Positions 12,420 to 22,530 of a stretch of 64,000 nt of DNA are shown in pieces. The notes under the pieces are model-generated. The model searched no databases and was not told where the DNA came from. It saw nothing but the letters and a program-made list of their open reading frames with translations. A program made the translations under genes and the position numbers. The DNA is from Todiramphus chloris collaris. Taxonomy: Eukaryota; Chordata; Aves; Coraciiformes; Alcedinidae. The stretch's first letter is position 1. Every line of letters begins with the position of its first letter. The DNA is taken from NCBI GenBank assembly GCA_025345505.1, contig JANVCC010000020.1, forward strand, positions 51,006,401-51,070,400, in the 5' to 3' direction.

Positions 12420-12754
12420 ACAAATATACTCATGGTAGATGAGAAAGGAAAGAACATGAAATGTCTCACCTTCTTCTTGATGCTTCCAGAGACGGTCAAG
12501 AACAGGTCCAAGAAGAGTTCTAAGAAAGGAAATAGCAGCAGCAGTAGCAGCAGCAAATTGCCTCCAGTTTGCTATGAAATCATTACCTTGAAGACCAAAA
12601 AGAAGAAGAAGATGGCTGCTGATATTTTTCCCCGAAAGAAACCAGCCAACACTAATACAACTGCTGTCCAGCAGTACCACCAGCAAAATCTCAATAACAA
12701 CAATACTATTCCAGCACCTAATTGGCAAGGACTTTATCCGACCATCAGAGAGAG
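12420..12754 (+). CDS. BTBD3: BTBD3 first coding exon (coding from 12432)
   Basis: The acceptor is CTTTACAG ending at 12419, followed by 12 untranslated bases and the ATG at 12432. The exon encodes residues 1-107 plus two bases of Arg108 and ends at donor GAG|GTAAGT (12754/12755). The first ATG has C at -3 and G at +4, a modest context. An in-frame ATG at 12612 (Met61) has A at -3 and G at +4, a strong context, and precedes the conserved MAADIFPRKKPAN segment, so a 461-residue form starting there is plausible. The basic stretch before Met61 could act in nuclear import (inference). Confidence 0.93.
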
Positions 12755-15700
12755 GTAAGTTCAGGGCAGTTTATTTTTGCTGTTGGAATGGAGTGGTGAA
12801 AAGCAGCAAAATGTTTGTAATGTATGTGTTTAGTTATTCATTTATTTGCTGAAGAAAACAGTTTGGGGTTTTTTTGGCTTTTTGTTTTTTTTTTCTCTCC
12901 TGTGTGTGTGAACCAAGAATGGAAAATATTTTAATATTTCTTTTCCAGACAGTGCAGCTGTTTTTCTTGAGTGAATAAAAATGTTGCTGGAAGCTGCAGC
13001 ATACACATAAGGATTTGCTTTTAGACCTTAGTGGAGATTTTCAGTGATATGTGCTCTTGACTTTGATTTCTTCTACTTAAAAAGTTCTCATAAGTTTGGG
13101 GTTAGTTTTTATTGGTTTTTTTTTTCTTGCACACACAAAGACACACACCCCCACACCCTCCCCATCTCTACTTACTTTTTTCTTTGGTAAATTTGTGTGA
13201 TGATATGTAAAGTATCTTAAAATAAAGCGTGACCTGCTTCTCCTTACTAACATGCAACTTCTAAGTTGTTAAATTTAATTTCTTGTGTCTGGGGCAAGCA
13301 CAGAATTAACAGGCACCATAAATTAACACGCTGCCTCTATTTGTAGAAATGCAGTGATGTTCAACAATGACTTGATGGCAGATGTTCATTTTGTGGTCGG
13401 GCCACCAGGTGGGACCCAGCGGCTGCCAGGACACAAAGTAAGCAACAGCTGCACTATCAGCTCGGGTGGGGATAGACAGAGTGAGCTCCCACAGTTATGC
13501 TGAGACCTAGCGTGGGAGACTCTGGCTCCTCTGGGGCACACAAAATTCTGTATTTTAAAAGGCTGCATGGAGTGGAATATTCTGATCCTTGCTTTTCTTT
13601 GCTTTTTCAGTTAAACAGTACACTTGTGCTAAGGCAATCATTGTAAAGTTAGGCATGCTGTTTTGTGCTGCTGATTAATGTTACTCTTGAGATTTTCTAG
13701 AAATAGTTAACTTCTCTGGTGGATATGAGCATTTTCCAGTAGCTAATGCATATATGCCCATGAGAGTAAAATACAGGGAAAATGTATAATTCTGCTCTTA
13801 CCTTTGACTTCATTTCTTACTGAAGTATGTCTATAGAGTCTGTTGGTGAAGCCCAGTATGCTCAGAATGGCTCTCCCACATTGTTTTTGTTGGCAGTGCT
13901 TTCAGTCTAAAGCATGAAATAAGATTTCCCTTTCTCAACAGTATGTCCTGGCTGTTGGGAGCTCTGTATTCCATGCGATGTTCTATGGAGAGCTTGCTGA
14001 GGACAAAGATGAAATCCGTATACCAGATGTTGAGCCTGCTGCTTTTCTTGCAATGCTGAAGTAAGCATCATTCATCTGCCGGATATGTTTTCCTTTATGA
14101 TGTATACATACATTGTTAATGTCTTAGTTAAAGTATTAGAATTGCATATAAACAGAAAGAAATCAGTTGCTTAAAATATTCCTCTCTTTGTCTTTCAAGT
14201 ATTGTAAACTTTTACCTCTTTTTGCTCTCTCCCTTTACTTCCAGGCACACATATATTAGACTAATGTAGGCAGTTATAAATAATGATTTTGGCAGGGGAT
14301 CTTTGGCACATCATATACTGTAATGCCTATTGATCTGTCACTGCACATGTTACATGAAGGAATGGAGTTACTAAAAATAATTGTCAGCTATAATTAAAAA
14401 AAAAAAAAAAACCAACTGTTCTACTTTGCAAGCATAGTGAAAAGTTACAAACATCAAAAAAAGCCCCCAAGCCCAGAATTGCTCTGTCTGTATATTGACA
14501 TAATTCCAGCTCATTTATAAATGTGCTGTATGCGGGTCTTGTCTTAGAAAAAGGACCCTAAGTTATTGAATATAGCCTCTGAAAATTAAATTTCTCCTCA
14601 TCTATCATATTGATGCATTTGGAAAGTGATGAAAAGGCTGTTTACATGAACAGGGTTTCTTATTCTAACAGGGGAAAACCAGTCAGTTTACATGATCGTT
14701 ATTTTTCTTCTTGCAAACTGCATGAGAAATGCTGTCTTTTCCTAAATTAGCATAATGAAGCAGCTTCCCTGCTGAATTGTCCTTGACTGTATCTATGTAA
14801 ACTCTGATTATTAAAGAAAAATGCTCTATTGCAGACACACTTTGGCTTTGAGGGGGTTTTTCCCTTCAGATTTAATACCTGCCATTGCTTTCTGAGGAAG
14901 AATATATGTTACTATCTGATAGTGATCCTTTTAATATGCTTCAGATTTTCTGCATGTAACGGTGTAATCACTAGCTAGCAATTCATAGATTGTTTTGATT
15001 AGCTTGTGATTACAGAATGGTTTCTTTTTTTTCCTTTACTTTTCAGTGGCACTGCAGATGAACATTCAAAGTTGTATATAGAGTTTGTTTCATAGTGTTC
15101 TTATAGATTATCGTATCATATATGTTACCAATGTCAACAACTGTCAGGAAAAGCTGAAGTCACACATTCTATAGACATGGAATATAAACTTAAGATATGA
15201 CATTATGTAGGTAGGCACAGATCCTTGCTTTGGGCCTTTCTGTTTTTGCAGATGTTTTCTGCAGAGCTCAGACTTGTCTTTTACTTTCATGTAGAATTCT
15301 ACAAGGCACAAACACAAGATACTTGGATTCCCCTGCCTCCCTTTCTTTCTGAACAGCAAATCTATTTCACTAGGGCTAAACATGATTTGCCACGTAAAAA
15401 ATGAATGATTCCTGCATTTATCATTAAGAAATGTGTTCAGAGAGCAAACCTACAAAAGAAGGTATCAATACTGACATACAGGTCTTGGCATATTATTTAG
15501 CCCATGGCAATTTAGGAATCCATCTTAGAGAGCATGGCCATAAACATGGAATTCTTCACCTTCTCAGCTTTTATTTAAAAACCAAAAGACAACAGGAAGT
15601 TTTTGGTCTGTGTGGATGGTGAGCTAACATTGCTAGTGCTAACTTGCACCAATGCAGTGTGCCAGAACCTGCAGAGTGCTCCTGTGCTTGCGAACGCCAG

Positions 15701-18700
15701 GGGTGTCTGCAGACTTGATGGTGCAGGGAAGGGAAAGGGGTGTTGCTCAGCAGTGCAGCATTCCCCTCATCACAGGATCCAGGGCATGTGCTGCACTGGG
15801 TGGAGCTTGAGGGGAGCCATGGTCCCATTCACTCCTCTCCCCCTGGGAAATCATCCCCATGAGTGTTGCATACAACTGCTGTGAGCAGTGAATGACAAAA
15901 GGCTCATGATACTGCTGCTACAGAAGGAAAAGACTTTTTACCTATCCCAAAACAACCTCCTCCTTCATATGCTCCTTTCCACAGCCAGGAGGGATGCATC
16001 CTAATCTTTGTCAGAAAATACAATGAGTGTGGTTTTGTGGGTTTTGTTTGTTTGAGGTGTTTTTTGTGTTTTCCCTGGACAGTGAAATCTTACAGCATAA
16101 ATATATTTTATCTTTTACCACATAGTGGGCATTCTGACAACAAACACCAGATAAGGAATTGCCAGATGTAACAGGAAATAATATCTTGACTGGTAGTTAA
16201 CTTGTTTTTCTCTCAGTAAAATTGGTTTGGTTGTTCTCTGCCGGTTTTAAATTAGGGTTAAATTCATAGCCTACCTGACACACTGAATTGATGTCTTTAA
16301 TGTATTATATCTTATCTTAATCTTAACTGTTCAAGTCAGAGCTGGTCTCATCTTATCCCAGGATGAAAGTGTTACTAAAACATCAAATCCTGTGGTCTAG
16401 CAGAATTCTCTGTTTAAGAACAGGGTGAAACTGGAATACCAGTAATTGTAGACCAGAGCTGAGGTGCGTTGGCAGAGAGAGATGTGTTGAATATTGCTGG
16501 CAGTCAGTCTGCGCTGTGTCTGTTGTAAATACGCAATATTAGTTCTTCACTTTTGTGAATATTAAGCTATCAACTTTTGTACTATTTCAACTTAAAACAG
16601 ATGTCATCGCTCTCTGTTGTATTAGCAGGCAAAGAGAGGTAATAGAAGGGAGAAAAGAGTTGGAAAGCAGTGAGGAGAATCATGAAGATTAATTAATGGA
16701 TAGATTAAAAATGTTTTGGACAATAAAGAAGCTATGCCTGTAACCAGTGATAGATAGATGTGCTCTTTGTTATTGCAAATAGTGATAGATAGATGTGCTC
16801 TTTGTTATTGCAAATAGTACAGGTGAAACCAAGTAGTAAAGGTAAAAATAAAACCAGTTTGGATCTGTGTAAGTATTCTTTTTCTCTGTATCATCTTAGA
16901 TTTTACTATATTACTTGAGCAGTATCTGCTCTGATCATGTTTTCTAAGTATGGCTTGGAGGATACTACCCTATATCTGCGAATACACAAATAAAGATATA
17001 TACAACTATAATCAAATTAGTGTAGATCAGATACTTTATAAGTACATATGTTCTGCAAAAAAAATCATTGTGTTGGGAAACCTGTTAACTAGAACAGTTT
17101 AATTAGTACAGGATCGCATACAACTTCAGCTTTACTGGAGGGAAGCACTTTTATCAACCATAACCATCAAGACTTGCTTATCCCTATGAAGAGTAAAATT
17201 GCATTTGGCATGGTTTTAGCACATTGCATTCACCAGCTGCAAATGGGGCCCTGAAGCATGAGATATTAAAAAGAACAAACTGTACAATGCTTTACTTCTT
17301 TGAGCAATGAATCCCAGCAGTTTAGTCACATAAATAGAATTTCACCTTCATCTCTTCCACTACAGTAGCGTAGCAGTAAAGCTTTTTTCCCCTTTATGCA
17401 AGGAAACTGAGAAACATCAGTGGAGCTAGGATGTTGTAAGCATTAAGAAACCTGAAAATTAGAATTCTGTGCCTTTTCCTGTATGCTTCATCACCCTTTT
17501 TAAAAAAACAAACAACAAAAGCCCAACAAAATAAACCAAAAAAACGAACCCGAAACTCTAAAAAACCCCAACTCAGTGGTTATGACAATGGATAGCACCT
17601 GATATACTTGGGTAGCATATCTCTTCGTAGACTACCTACTTATTCCCAATAAATTTATTTTCATTCCTATGTTTATATGTACCACTCAATAAATCACCAT
17701 TCGCTGTCATGGGACATCCAGTCCAAATACTCTTTGGTAACACGTGTTCTAGACTGTTGCATTAGCCAAGTAAGGTAGCCCTTGAGGAGCTATTGCTGGA
17801 GGCAGATAGCTTCTCATAAGCCAAAGCACGTATGGAAGGAACACAGAGATGGAGGGGCCATCATTTGTAAATGTAACCATTGTCTACATAGCATGTACCC
17901 CAAATATGAAGTCTTACTCACCTTAGATTTAAGCATGTTCTCTTTCATGGTCTTACATGTGTGATGAATTTGGTTTGTATTTTCTTTCTGAATTTAATCA
18001 ATGTCCTCCAAAAGCACTGCTTAATTTTACTGTGGAGCCATTTAAATATATTCTTTCTTTGTAGTTTTCAGATGATGTTGACAAATCACATTTTTGCATT
18101 ACATGGCAGGATTACATGCATGTGTTTTATTTCAGATACATATATTGTGATGAAATTGATTTGGCTGCGGATACTGTACTGGCCACGCTTTATGCTGCCA
18201 AGAAGTATATTGTCCCTCATCTTGCCCGCGCCTGTGTCAACTTTCTAGAGACAAGCCTGAGTGCAAAGAATGCCTGTGTGCTGCTTTCCCAGAGCTGCTT
18301 ATTCGAGGAACCTGACCTGACCCAGCGCTGTTGGGAAGTGATTGATGCCCAAGCTGAGCTAGCTTTAAAGTCTGAGGGATTCTGTGACATTGATTTTCAG
18401 ACTCTTGAAAGCATTCTCCGAAGGGAGACTCTGAATGCCAAAGAAATTGTTGTTTTTGAAGCAGCTCTGAACTGGGCTGAAGTGGAGTGTCAGCGACAAG
18501 AGCTAACGGCTACCATCGAGAACAAGCGCAAAGTCCTCGGGAAGGCTCTGTACTTGATACGCATCCCTACCATGGCACTCGACGACTTTGCAAATGGCGC
18601 TGCTCAGTCTGGGATTCTGACTCTCAATGAAACCAATGATATCTTCCTCTGGTATACGGCTGCCAAAAAGCCAGAGTTACAGTTTGTAAGCAAGCCCCGG

Positions 18701-19168
18701 AAAGGCCTCGTTCCTCAGCGATGTCACCGTTTCCAGTCCTGCGCTTACCGCAGCAACCAGTGGCGCTACAGGGGCCGGTGTGACAGCATCCAGTTTGCTG
18801 TTGATAAGAGAGTGTTTATTGCTGGGTTTGGGCTGTATGGCTCCAGCTGTGGATCAGCAGAGTACAGTGCCAAGATCGAACTCAAACGACAAGGAGTTAT
18901 CCTAGGCCAGAACTTGAGTAAATACTTCTCAGATGGTTCCAGTAACACTTTTCCTGTGTGGTTTGAATATCCTGTTCAGATTGAGCCTGACACCTTTTAC
19001 ACAGCTAGCGTAATTCTGGATGGTAATGAACTCAGCTATTTTGGACAAGAAGGAATGACAGAAGTTCAGTGTGGGAAAGTGACTGTTCAGTTTCAGTGCT
19101 CTTCGGACAGTACAAATGGCACTGGGGTACAGGGAGGGCAAATTCCCGAACTCATATTTTATGCTTGA
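12432..19168 (+). CDS. BTBD3: BTB/POZ domain-containing protein 3 (full spliced CDS)
   Basis: Joining 12432-12754, 13347-13437, 13942-14060 and 18136-19168 gives 1,566 nt, a complete 521-residue protein; human BTBD3 is about the same length. Residues 24-60 are a Ser/Lys low-complexity region (Ser7 at 35-41, Lys5 at 56-60). A BTB domain follows at about 112-215 (NNDLMADVHF, GHKYVLAVGS, MFYGEL, then KYIYCDEIDL), a BACK domain at about 223-336, and a C-terminal PHR domain at about 375-520 ending IPELIFYA. From the literature, BTBD3 moves to the nucleus in active neurons and steers dendrites toward active axons in mammalian cortex; BTB-BACK proteins often act as Cullin-3 adaptors. Sequence identity to the mammalian protein is very high. 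BTBD6 is the close paralogue, but the N-terminus (MKCLTFFLMLPETVKNRSKK) fits BTBD3. All junctions are GT/AG and keep frame. I see no truncation or frameshift. Confidence 0.97.
12534..12554 (+). repeat. AGC/AGT trinucleotide repeat encoding Ser7
   Basis: Seven Ser codons in a row (AGC x3, AGT, AGC x3) inside the first BTBD3 coding exon. The mammalian protein has a similar Ser-rich stretch interrupted by Asn, so this position is probably free to vary in length. Confidence 0.9.
12755..13346 (+). other. BTBD3 intron between coding exons 1 and 2
   Basis: 592-bp intron with donor GTAAGT and acceptor TTTGTAG. It is T-rich with several T7-T9 runs and a CACA/CCCC stretch near 13135-13160. No other feature seen. 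Confidence 0.9.
13347..13437 (+). CDS. BTBD3: BTBD3 coding exon 2, start of the BTB domain
   Basis: The 91-bp exon completes Arg108 and encodes residues 109-138. It carries the opening BTB strand (NNDLMADVHFVVG, with Asp120) and the Pro/Gly-rich loop ending in GHK. The acceptor is TTTGTAG at 13346 and the donor is AAA|GTAAGC at 13437/13438. It ends in phase 0. Confidence 0.95.
13438..13941 (+). other. BTBD3 intron between coding exons 2 and 3
   Basis: 504-bp intron with donor GTAAGC and acceptor TTTCTCAACAG. No repeat or RNA gene recognised. Confidence 0.9.
13942..14060 (+). CDS. BTBD3: BTBD3 coding exon 3, BTB domain core
   Basis: The 119-bp exon encodes residues 139-177 plus two bases of Lys178. 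It begins YVLAVGSSVFHAMFYGEL, the most conserved BTB helical segment, and ends at FLAMLK. The donor is GAA|GTAAGC at 14060/14061. Two bases (AA) carry across the next intron and are completed by A at 18136 to give Lys178. Confidence 0.95.
14396..14411. repeat. A16 homopolymer
   Basis: Run of 16 A in the BTBD3 intron. No recognisable retroelement body precedes it. Confidence 0.9.
16746..16815 (+). repeat. Exact 35-bp tandem duplication
   Basis: Two identical adjacent units, 16746-16780 and 16781-16815. Each begins AGTGATAGATAGATGTG and ends TTATTGCAAAT, with no mismatch, so the duplication is recent or the tract is still variable. A short GATA-type run lies inside each unit. Confidence 0.95.
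18136..19168 (+). CDS. BTBD3: BTBD3 last coding exon: end of BTB, BACK and PHR domains
   Basis: The exon completes Lys178 and encodes residues 179-521, ending with TGA at 19166-19168. It has the last BTB helices (YIYCDEIDLAADTVLATLYA, then KKYIVPHLARACVNFLE), the BACK domain (NACVLLSQSCLFEEPDL through ALDDFANGAAQSG, about 223-336) and the PHR domain (FQSCAYRSNQWRYRGRCDSI onward, about 375-520). PHR is a beta-sandwich first described in PAM/Highwire/RPM-1 proteins. The long single exon for BACK and PHR is the usual layout for BTBD3/BTBD6 genes. Open frames on the opposite strand are shadows. The exon continues into the 3' UTR. Confidence 0.97.
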
Positions 19169-19616
19169 ATGAAAGTGTGTGGAGACGAAGCATTTGGCTA
19201 CAAAGAACCTGTCTGGTTCAGGCCTACTGACGCTTAGCTTTTTATCTGCAGATATGTGATCAGTACAGGTAATATGTAACTAAATGCTGTGGGCAAGTTA
19301 CTGGCTTGTCATACCTGTAGCATTGTTGGCGATAAAAGTTGAAGTGTAATATTTAAACTGGAAGCTCTTAGGAGCAAGCTTTGTAAGAGAGGTGCCTGTT
19401 TGCTGGTGGCTGACCCTTTCTTTCATTCACCTGTGAATCACCAGAGGATATCCATCCCCCTCTTGTATCTCACTAAACATTGTCTTCATTGATCCGTTTT
19501 CTCTTCTTCCACTTCCTGCTTTCTGCCTGTAATTATTTGGAGAGGTAGGTGTAGAAAATGAGAAGCCTTGTTTTATAGCTCTCTCTCCTGTCTGCTTTTC
19601 AGATTGAAGAGATTCC

Positions 19617-19622
19617 AATAAA
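19617..19622 (+). terminator. Poly(A) signal AATAAA, proximal
   Basis: First canonical hexamer in this sense after the BTBD3 stop, 449 bp downstream. It would give a short 3' UTR. Confidence 0.4.
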
Positions 19623-20732
19623 CTGAGCTGCTTTTGATCATGACAGCTGAAAGAGGTGCTTCAGTTGTAAGCAGAAAAAGCATAGGTTTAAACCTTCATC
19701 CTGTGACATTCTCCTGTGGCCAACAGTTTGGGATGGCTGCTGGGTTAGATGGAGAGAAGTAAGCAGCTTTCAGGAAGCTACACATCATGCTGACAAGGTC
19801 CACAGTGCATAGACATGTTTACAGTGGGGGGGGGTTGTCGGCTTTGCAAGTTACTGTCAGAGTTCATTTTCTAGGTATCCCACCTCAAAGGCAACGAAGC
19901 GCTTGTACATGTTTAAATTACATATGCAGCTCTTGAAACTCTACTCCCATGACCTACTTTTTGCTACATTGAAGTTGATTTGCTACTTAAAACGGGTAGC
20001 CCTAACCCTTGATAAATAACTGGGAAATATCTGCCATCTGATGTAGGATAATTTTTTGCTTGTCTTGGGTAGGTGGTTTTTTTCTTCCTCCTAAACATGG
20101 GAGAAGCGGATTATAGAGGAACAAAAGAATGTACCAATCCTGACCTGAACTATTTTTTTTCTGTAATACAGGATTTCTTCTTTTTATTACCATACATTGT
20201 TAGTGGAAATTTCGACAAAAGACAAGATTCCCAGCTCGTGGTCATATTACACTTAGCGTCTATCATCAGGTAACAGTGAGGAGGAGGAAGCCTTCTCCAA
20301 CATGTTAATACTGACTTTCTTGTAACTGCTTATGGTTACACATCAGTCAGAGGATTGTATGGTGCAGAACTTCTCCTTGTGTGATTTTTAGTGTTTTTTT
20401 GAAACATACTGTCATATGTCTGTGTCATTTTTGGAAAAGTAGTAGGGATCATGACTCCTTTCTCAGGGAAGGAAACCAGTATAAAGAAGAAATATGGTAC
20501 TATTTAAACATAATCCTTCACCATTGCATTGGGACAGTTGCTTCTCAAAGGGACACTACCTATAGTAAAGCATCTCATTCTTATTTCATCATCTCTGAAG
20601 TGGGTTCTGTTTGTTCTGTATGTTTTAATGAAATGAGAGGACCAAATGATTCTTTAGACAGACTGAAGATTAATGTTATATTATATCAACACATTAATGC
20701 AGCATAACACTAAATTCACTTGTCAGTTTTGT

Positions 20733-20738
20733 AATAAA
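20733..20738 (+). terminator. Poly(A) signal AATAAA, middle
   Basis: Canonical hexamer followed by T-rich sequence (TGTTTTTCTC). A second hexamer lies at 20936-20941. Confidence 0.4.
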
Positions 20739-21013
20739 AATGTTTTTCTCTTATGATTTCTTACCAGTTTAAGACTATTACTCTAAGTGTTTCTTGACGG
20801 TTGGAATCCTGGCCGCTGGCCATCATGAAGTGCCAGTACATCTTTGCAGTGTCCAAAATACCATCTGAAGTAAGGAAAACTGGAGTTTAGACATCAAAAC
20901 ACTTTATGGCCAAAGCCCAGATCTTCTTTCTAAGTAATAAAAGGACAGCCAGTTAAAAATCTGTTCTGCAAGATCTGTGCTTTACACCCATCTTAGTATT
21001 TAATATTTTATAA

Positions 21014-21043
21014 ACATACATACATACATGTGTGTGTGTGTGT
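21014..21043. repeat. CATA/GT microsatellite
   Basis: Three ACAT units run into seven GT units. Confidence 0.9.
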
Positions 21044-22505
21044 AAGCAATGTTCTTTCTGAAATGTAAATGCCCTAAAAAATATATAGAAAAAGGTTTTT
21101 GTTTTTTGTAACAGATATGCATAATCCAGACTGTTAGTGAAATCTAAACAGAATGCTGCATGGAAAACTCCCAGAGAGAGATTTAAAAAAACCCTCCAGT
21201 TAATTATATTTAGATCTGCAGCTTAAAATAGATGAGTATAATTGTATGGACTGGAGGAAGAGTTGCTGAAGAGACTGCAAAAAAGCACTCTTCAGGTTGT
21301 GATGAGGGTAATGGTCATCTACTTTTAGACAACTGAGCAGCAGTTCCTTTTATTTAAATACATTTGAAAGCAGAGAAAGACACTAATCAGCTGATTAAGT
21401 TTTCTTACAGCAAGCAGTTGATGTAGATGTAATTACTCTGAGTGATGATCAGATTGACAAGTTGCTTGCAATAGCAAGCTGCATTCTGAGTTGTTTGGAA
21501 AAAAAATAGGTGCCTCAGCTGGAGGGACAAATTGGAGAGTACTGCACTGGTATAATAACTAGGCTTGGGTTCTCACTTTTAGGGGTGGGTTTTTTTTGGT
21601 TTTTACTGATCTGCAAGTAAAAGTGAGGTATCTGCTACATTCAGTGGCTGGAACAGAAGCTAAGAGATCAGAATACTGTGTAGCTGTAATATGTAGAAAT
21701 GAGCAGTTATTTAATTTGTATTTTTATTTGCTACTTTTCTGAAATCTTTTTGACGATGTAGGATGGAAGCAGCCTCTAGCTTAATTCCTCTGACTGCATT
21801 CCAGGTTTTAGGAGCTGGTGCATGCAGATTTTTTCAATATGGGTGAATAAACATAAGCATTGCAAAACACCTTATGATGCTTATGGTGTGATTCTGAGCA
21901 CTGCTTGATGCTAATAGTACTGGTGTATGACAAGGTGGCTAGAACCAGTCACCTGAGCACATCAGGGCACTTAAATAGGTGTCTAAATGTGGATTCAGTC
22001 AGTTTAGCAGTAGCTTCCAAGCTTAAATACATTGATTGACATTTTGCAAGCATCAGCTATATCAATCTGGAATGAAAGCATAATGTCGATAGAGATTCTT
22101 CCATAGAGTCTGTCTTAAACTGCACCTGGCCATGTTTGCTACTTGTGTGTTTGATTTTCCTGGTGAGGGGAATCTGTGATATGAGAGTATAATGTAATAT
22201 ACTTTCAACATATCTAAAATAGTATTTAAGTAAACATTTTAATTTCTACATACCTCTTGCACTGAACTGTTTTGGGATTTTTATTTTTTTTTTGTTGTGA
22301 TAAACTCAGCTAACTTCAGGTCCCAGCACCTGTTTGTGCTGGAGCAGTGTTTGACCTTAGCAGGCTTATGGCATTATTTATAAAGGACAGATATATATAT
22401 ATAAATATGAAGTACCTCATGTTGAATGTTATTGTACTGTATCTTTAATGTCACAGTGCAGATCTTGTTGGACTCATGAATGTGTATAATCACGTTAAAC
22501 ATACA

Positions 22506-22511
22506 AATAAA
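22506..22511 (+). terminator. Poly(A) signal AATAAA, distal
   Basis: Canonical hexamer with a G/T-rich stretch after it (GTGGTTCTT). It is the last candidate before sequence I can no longer link to the gene, apart from another AATAAA near 22,695. Confidence 0.4.
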
Positions 22512-22530
22512 AGTGGTTCTTAAATGATTG

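Larger units (their letters stand above)
14061..18135 (+). other. BTBD3 intron between coding exons 3 and 4
   Basis: 4.1-kb intron with donor GTAAGC and acceptor TTTATTTCAG. It contains A16 (14396-14411), a 35-bp exact tandem duplication (16746-16815) and an A/C-rich tract near 17500-17570. The 15.6-15.9 kb part is more GC-rich, with overlapping short open frames on both strands that match nothing I know. No gene supported. Confidence 0.9.
19169..22530 (+). other. BTBD3 3' UTR, extent uncertain
   Basis: AT-rich non-coding sequence after the stop codon. Canonical AATAAA sits at 19617, 20733, 20936 and 22506. A long 3' UTR is usual for mammalian BTBD3, so the end at about 22.53 kb (about 20 bp past the last listed signal) is a guess; a shorter form ending near 19.64 kb is equally compatible. 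A CATA/GT microsatellite lies inside (21014-21043). Short open frames here look random. Confidence 0.5.

Noticed and set aside
12414-12728. 104-codon open frame on the - strand across the first BTBD3 coding exon
   Set aside because: Shadow of a well-supported exon with conserved protein on the + strand.
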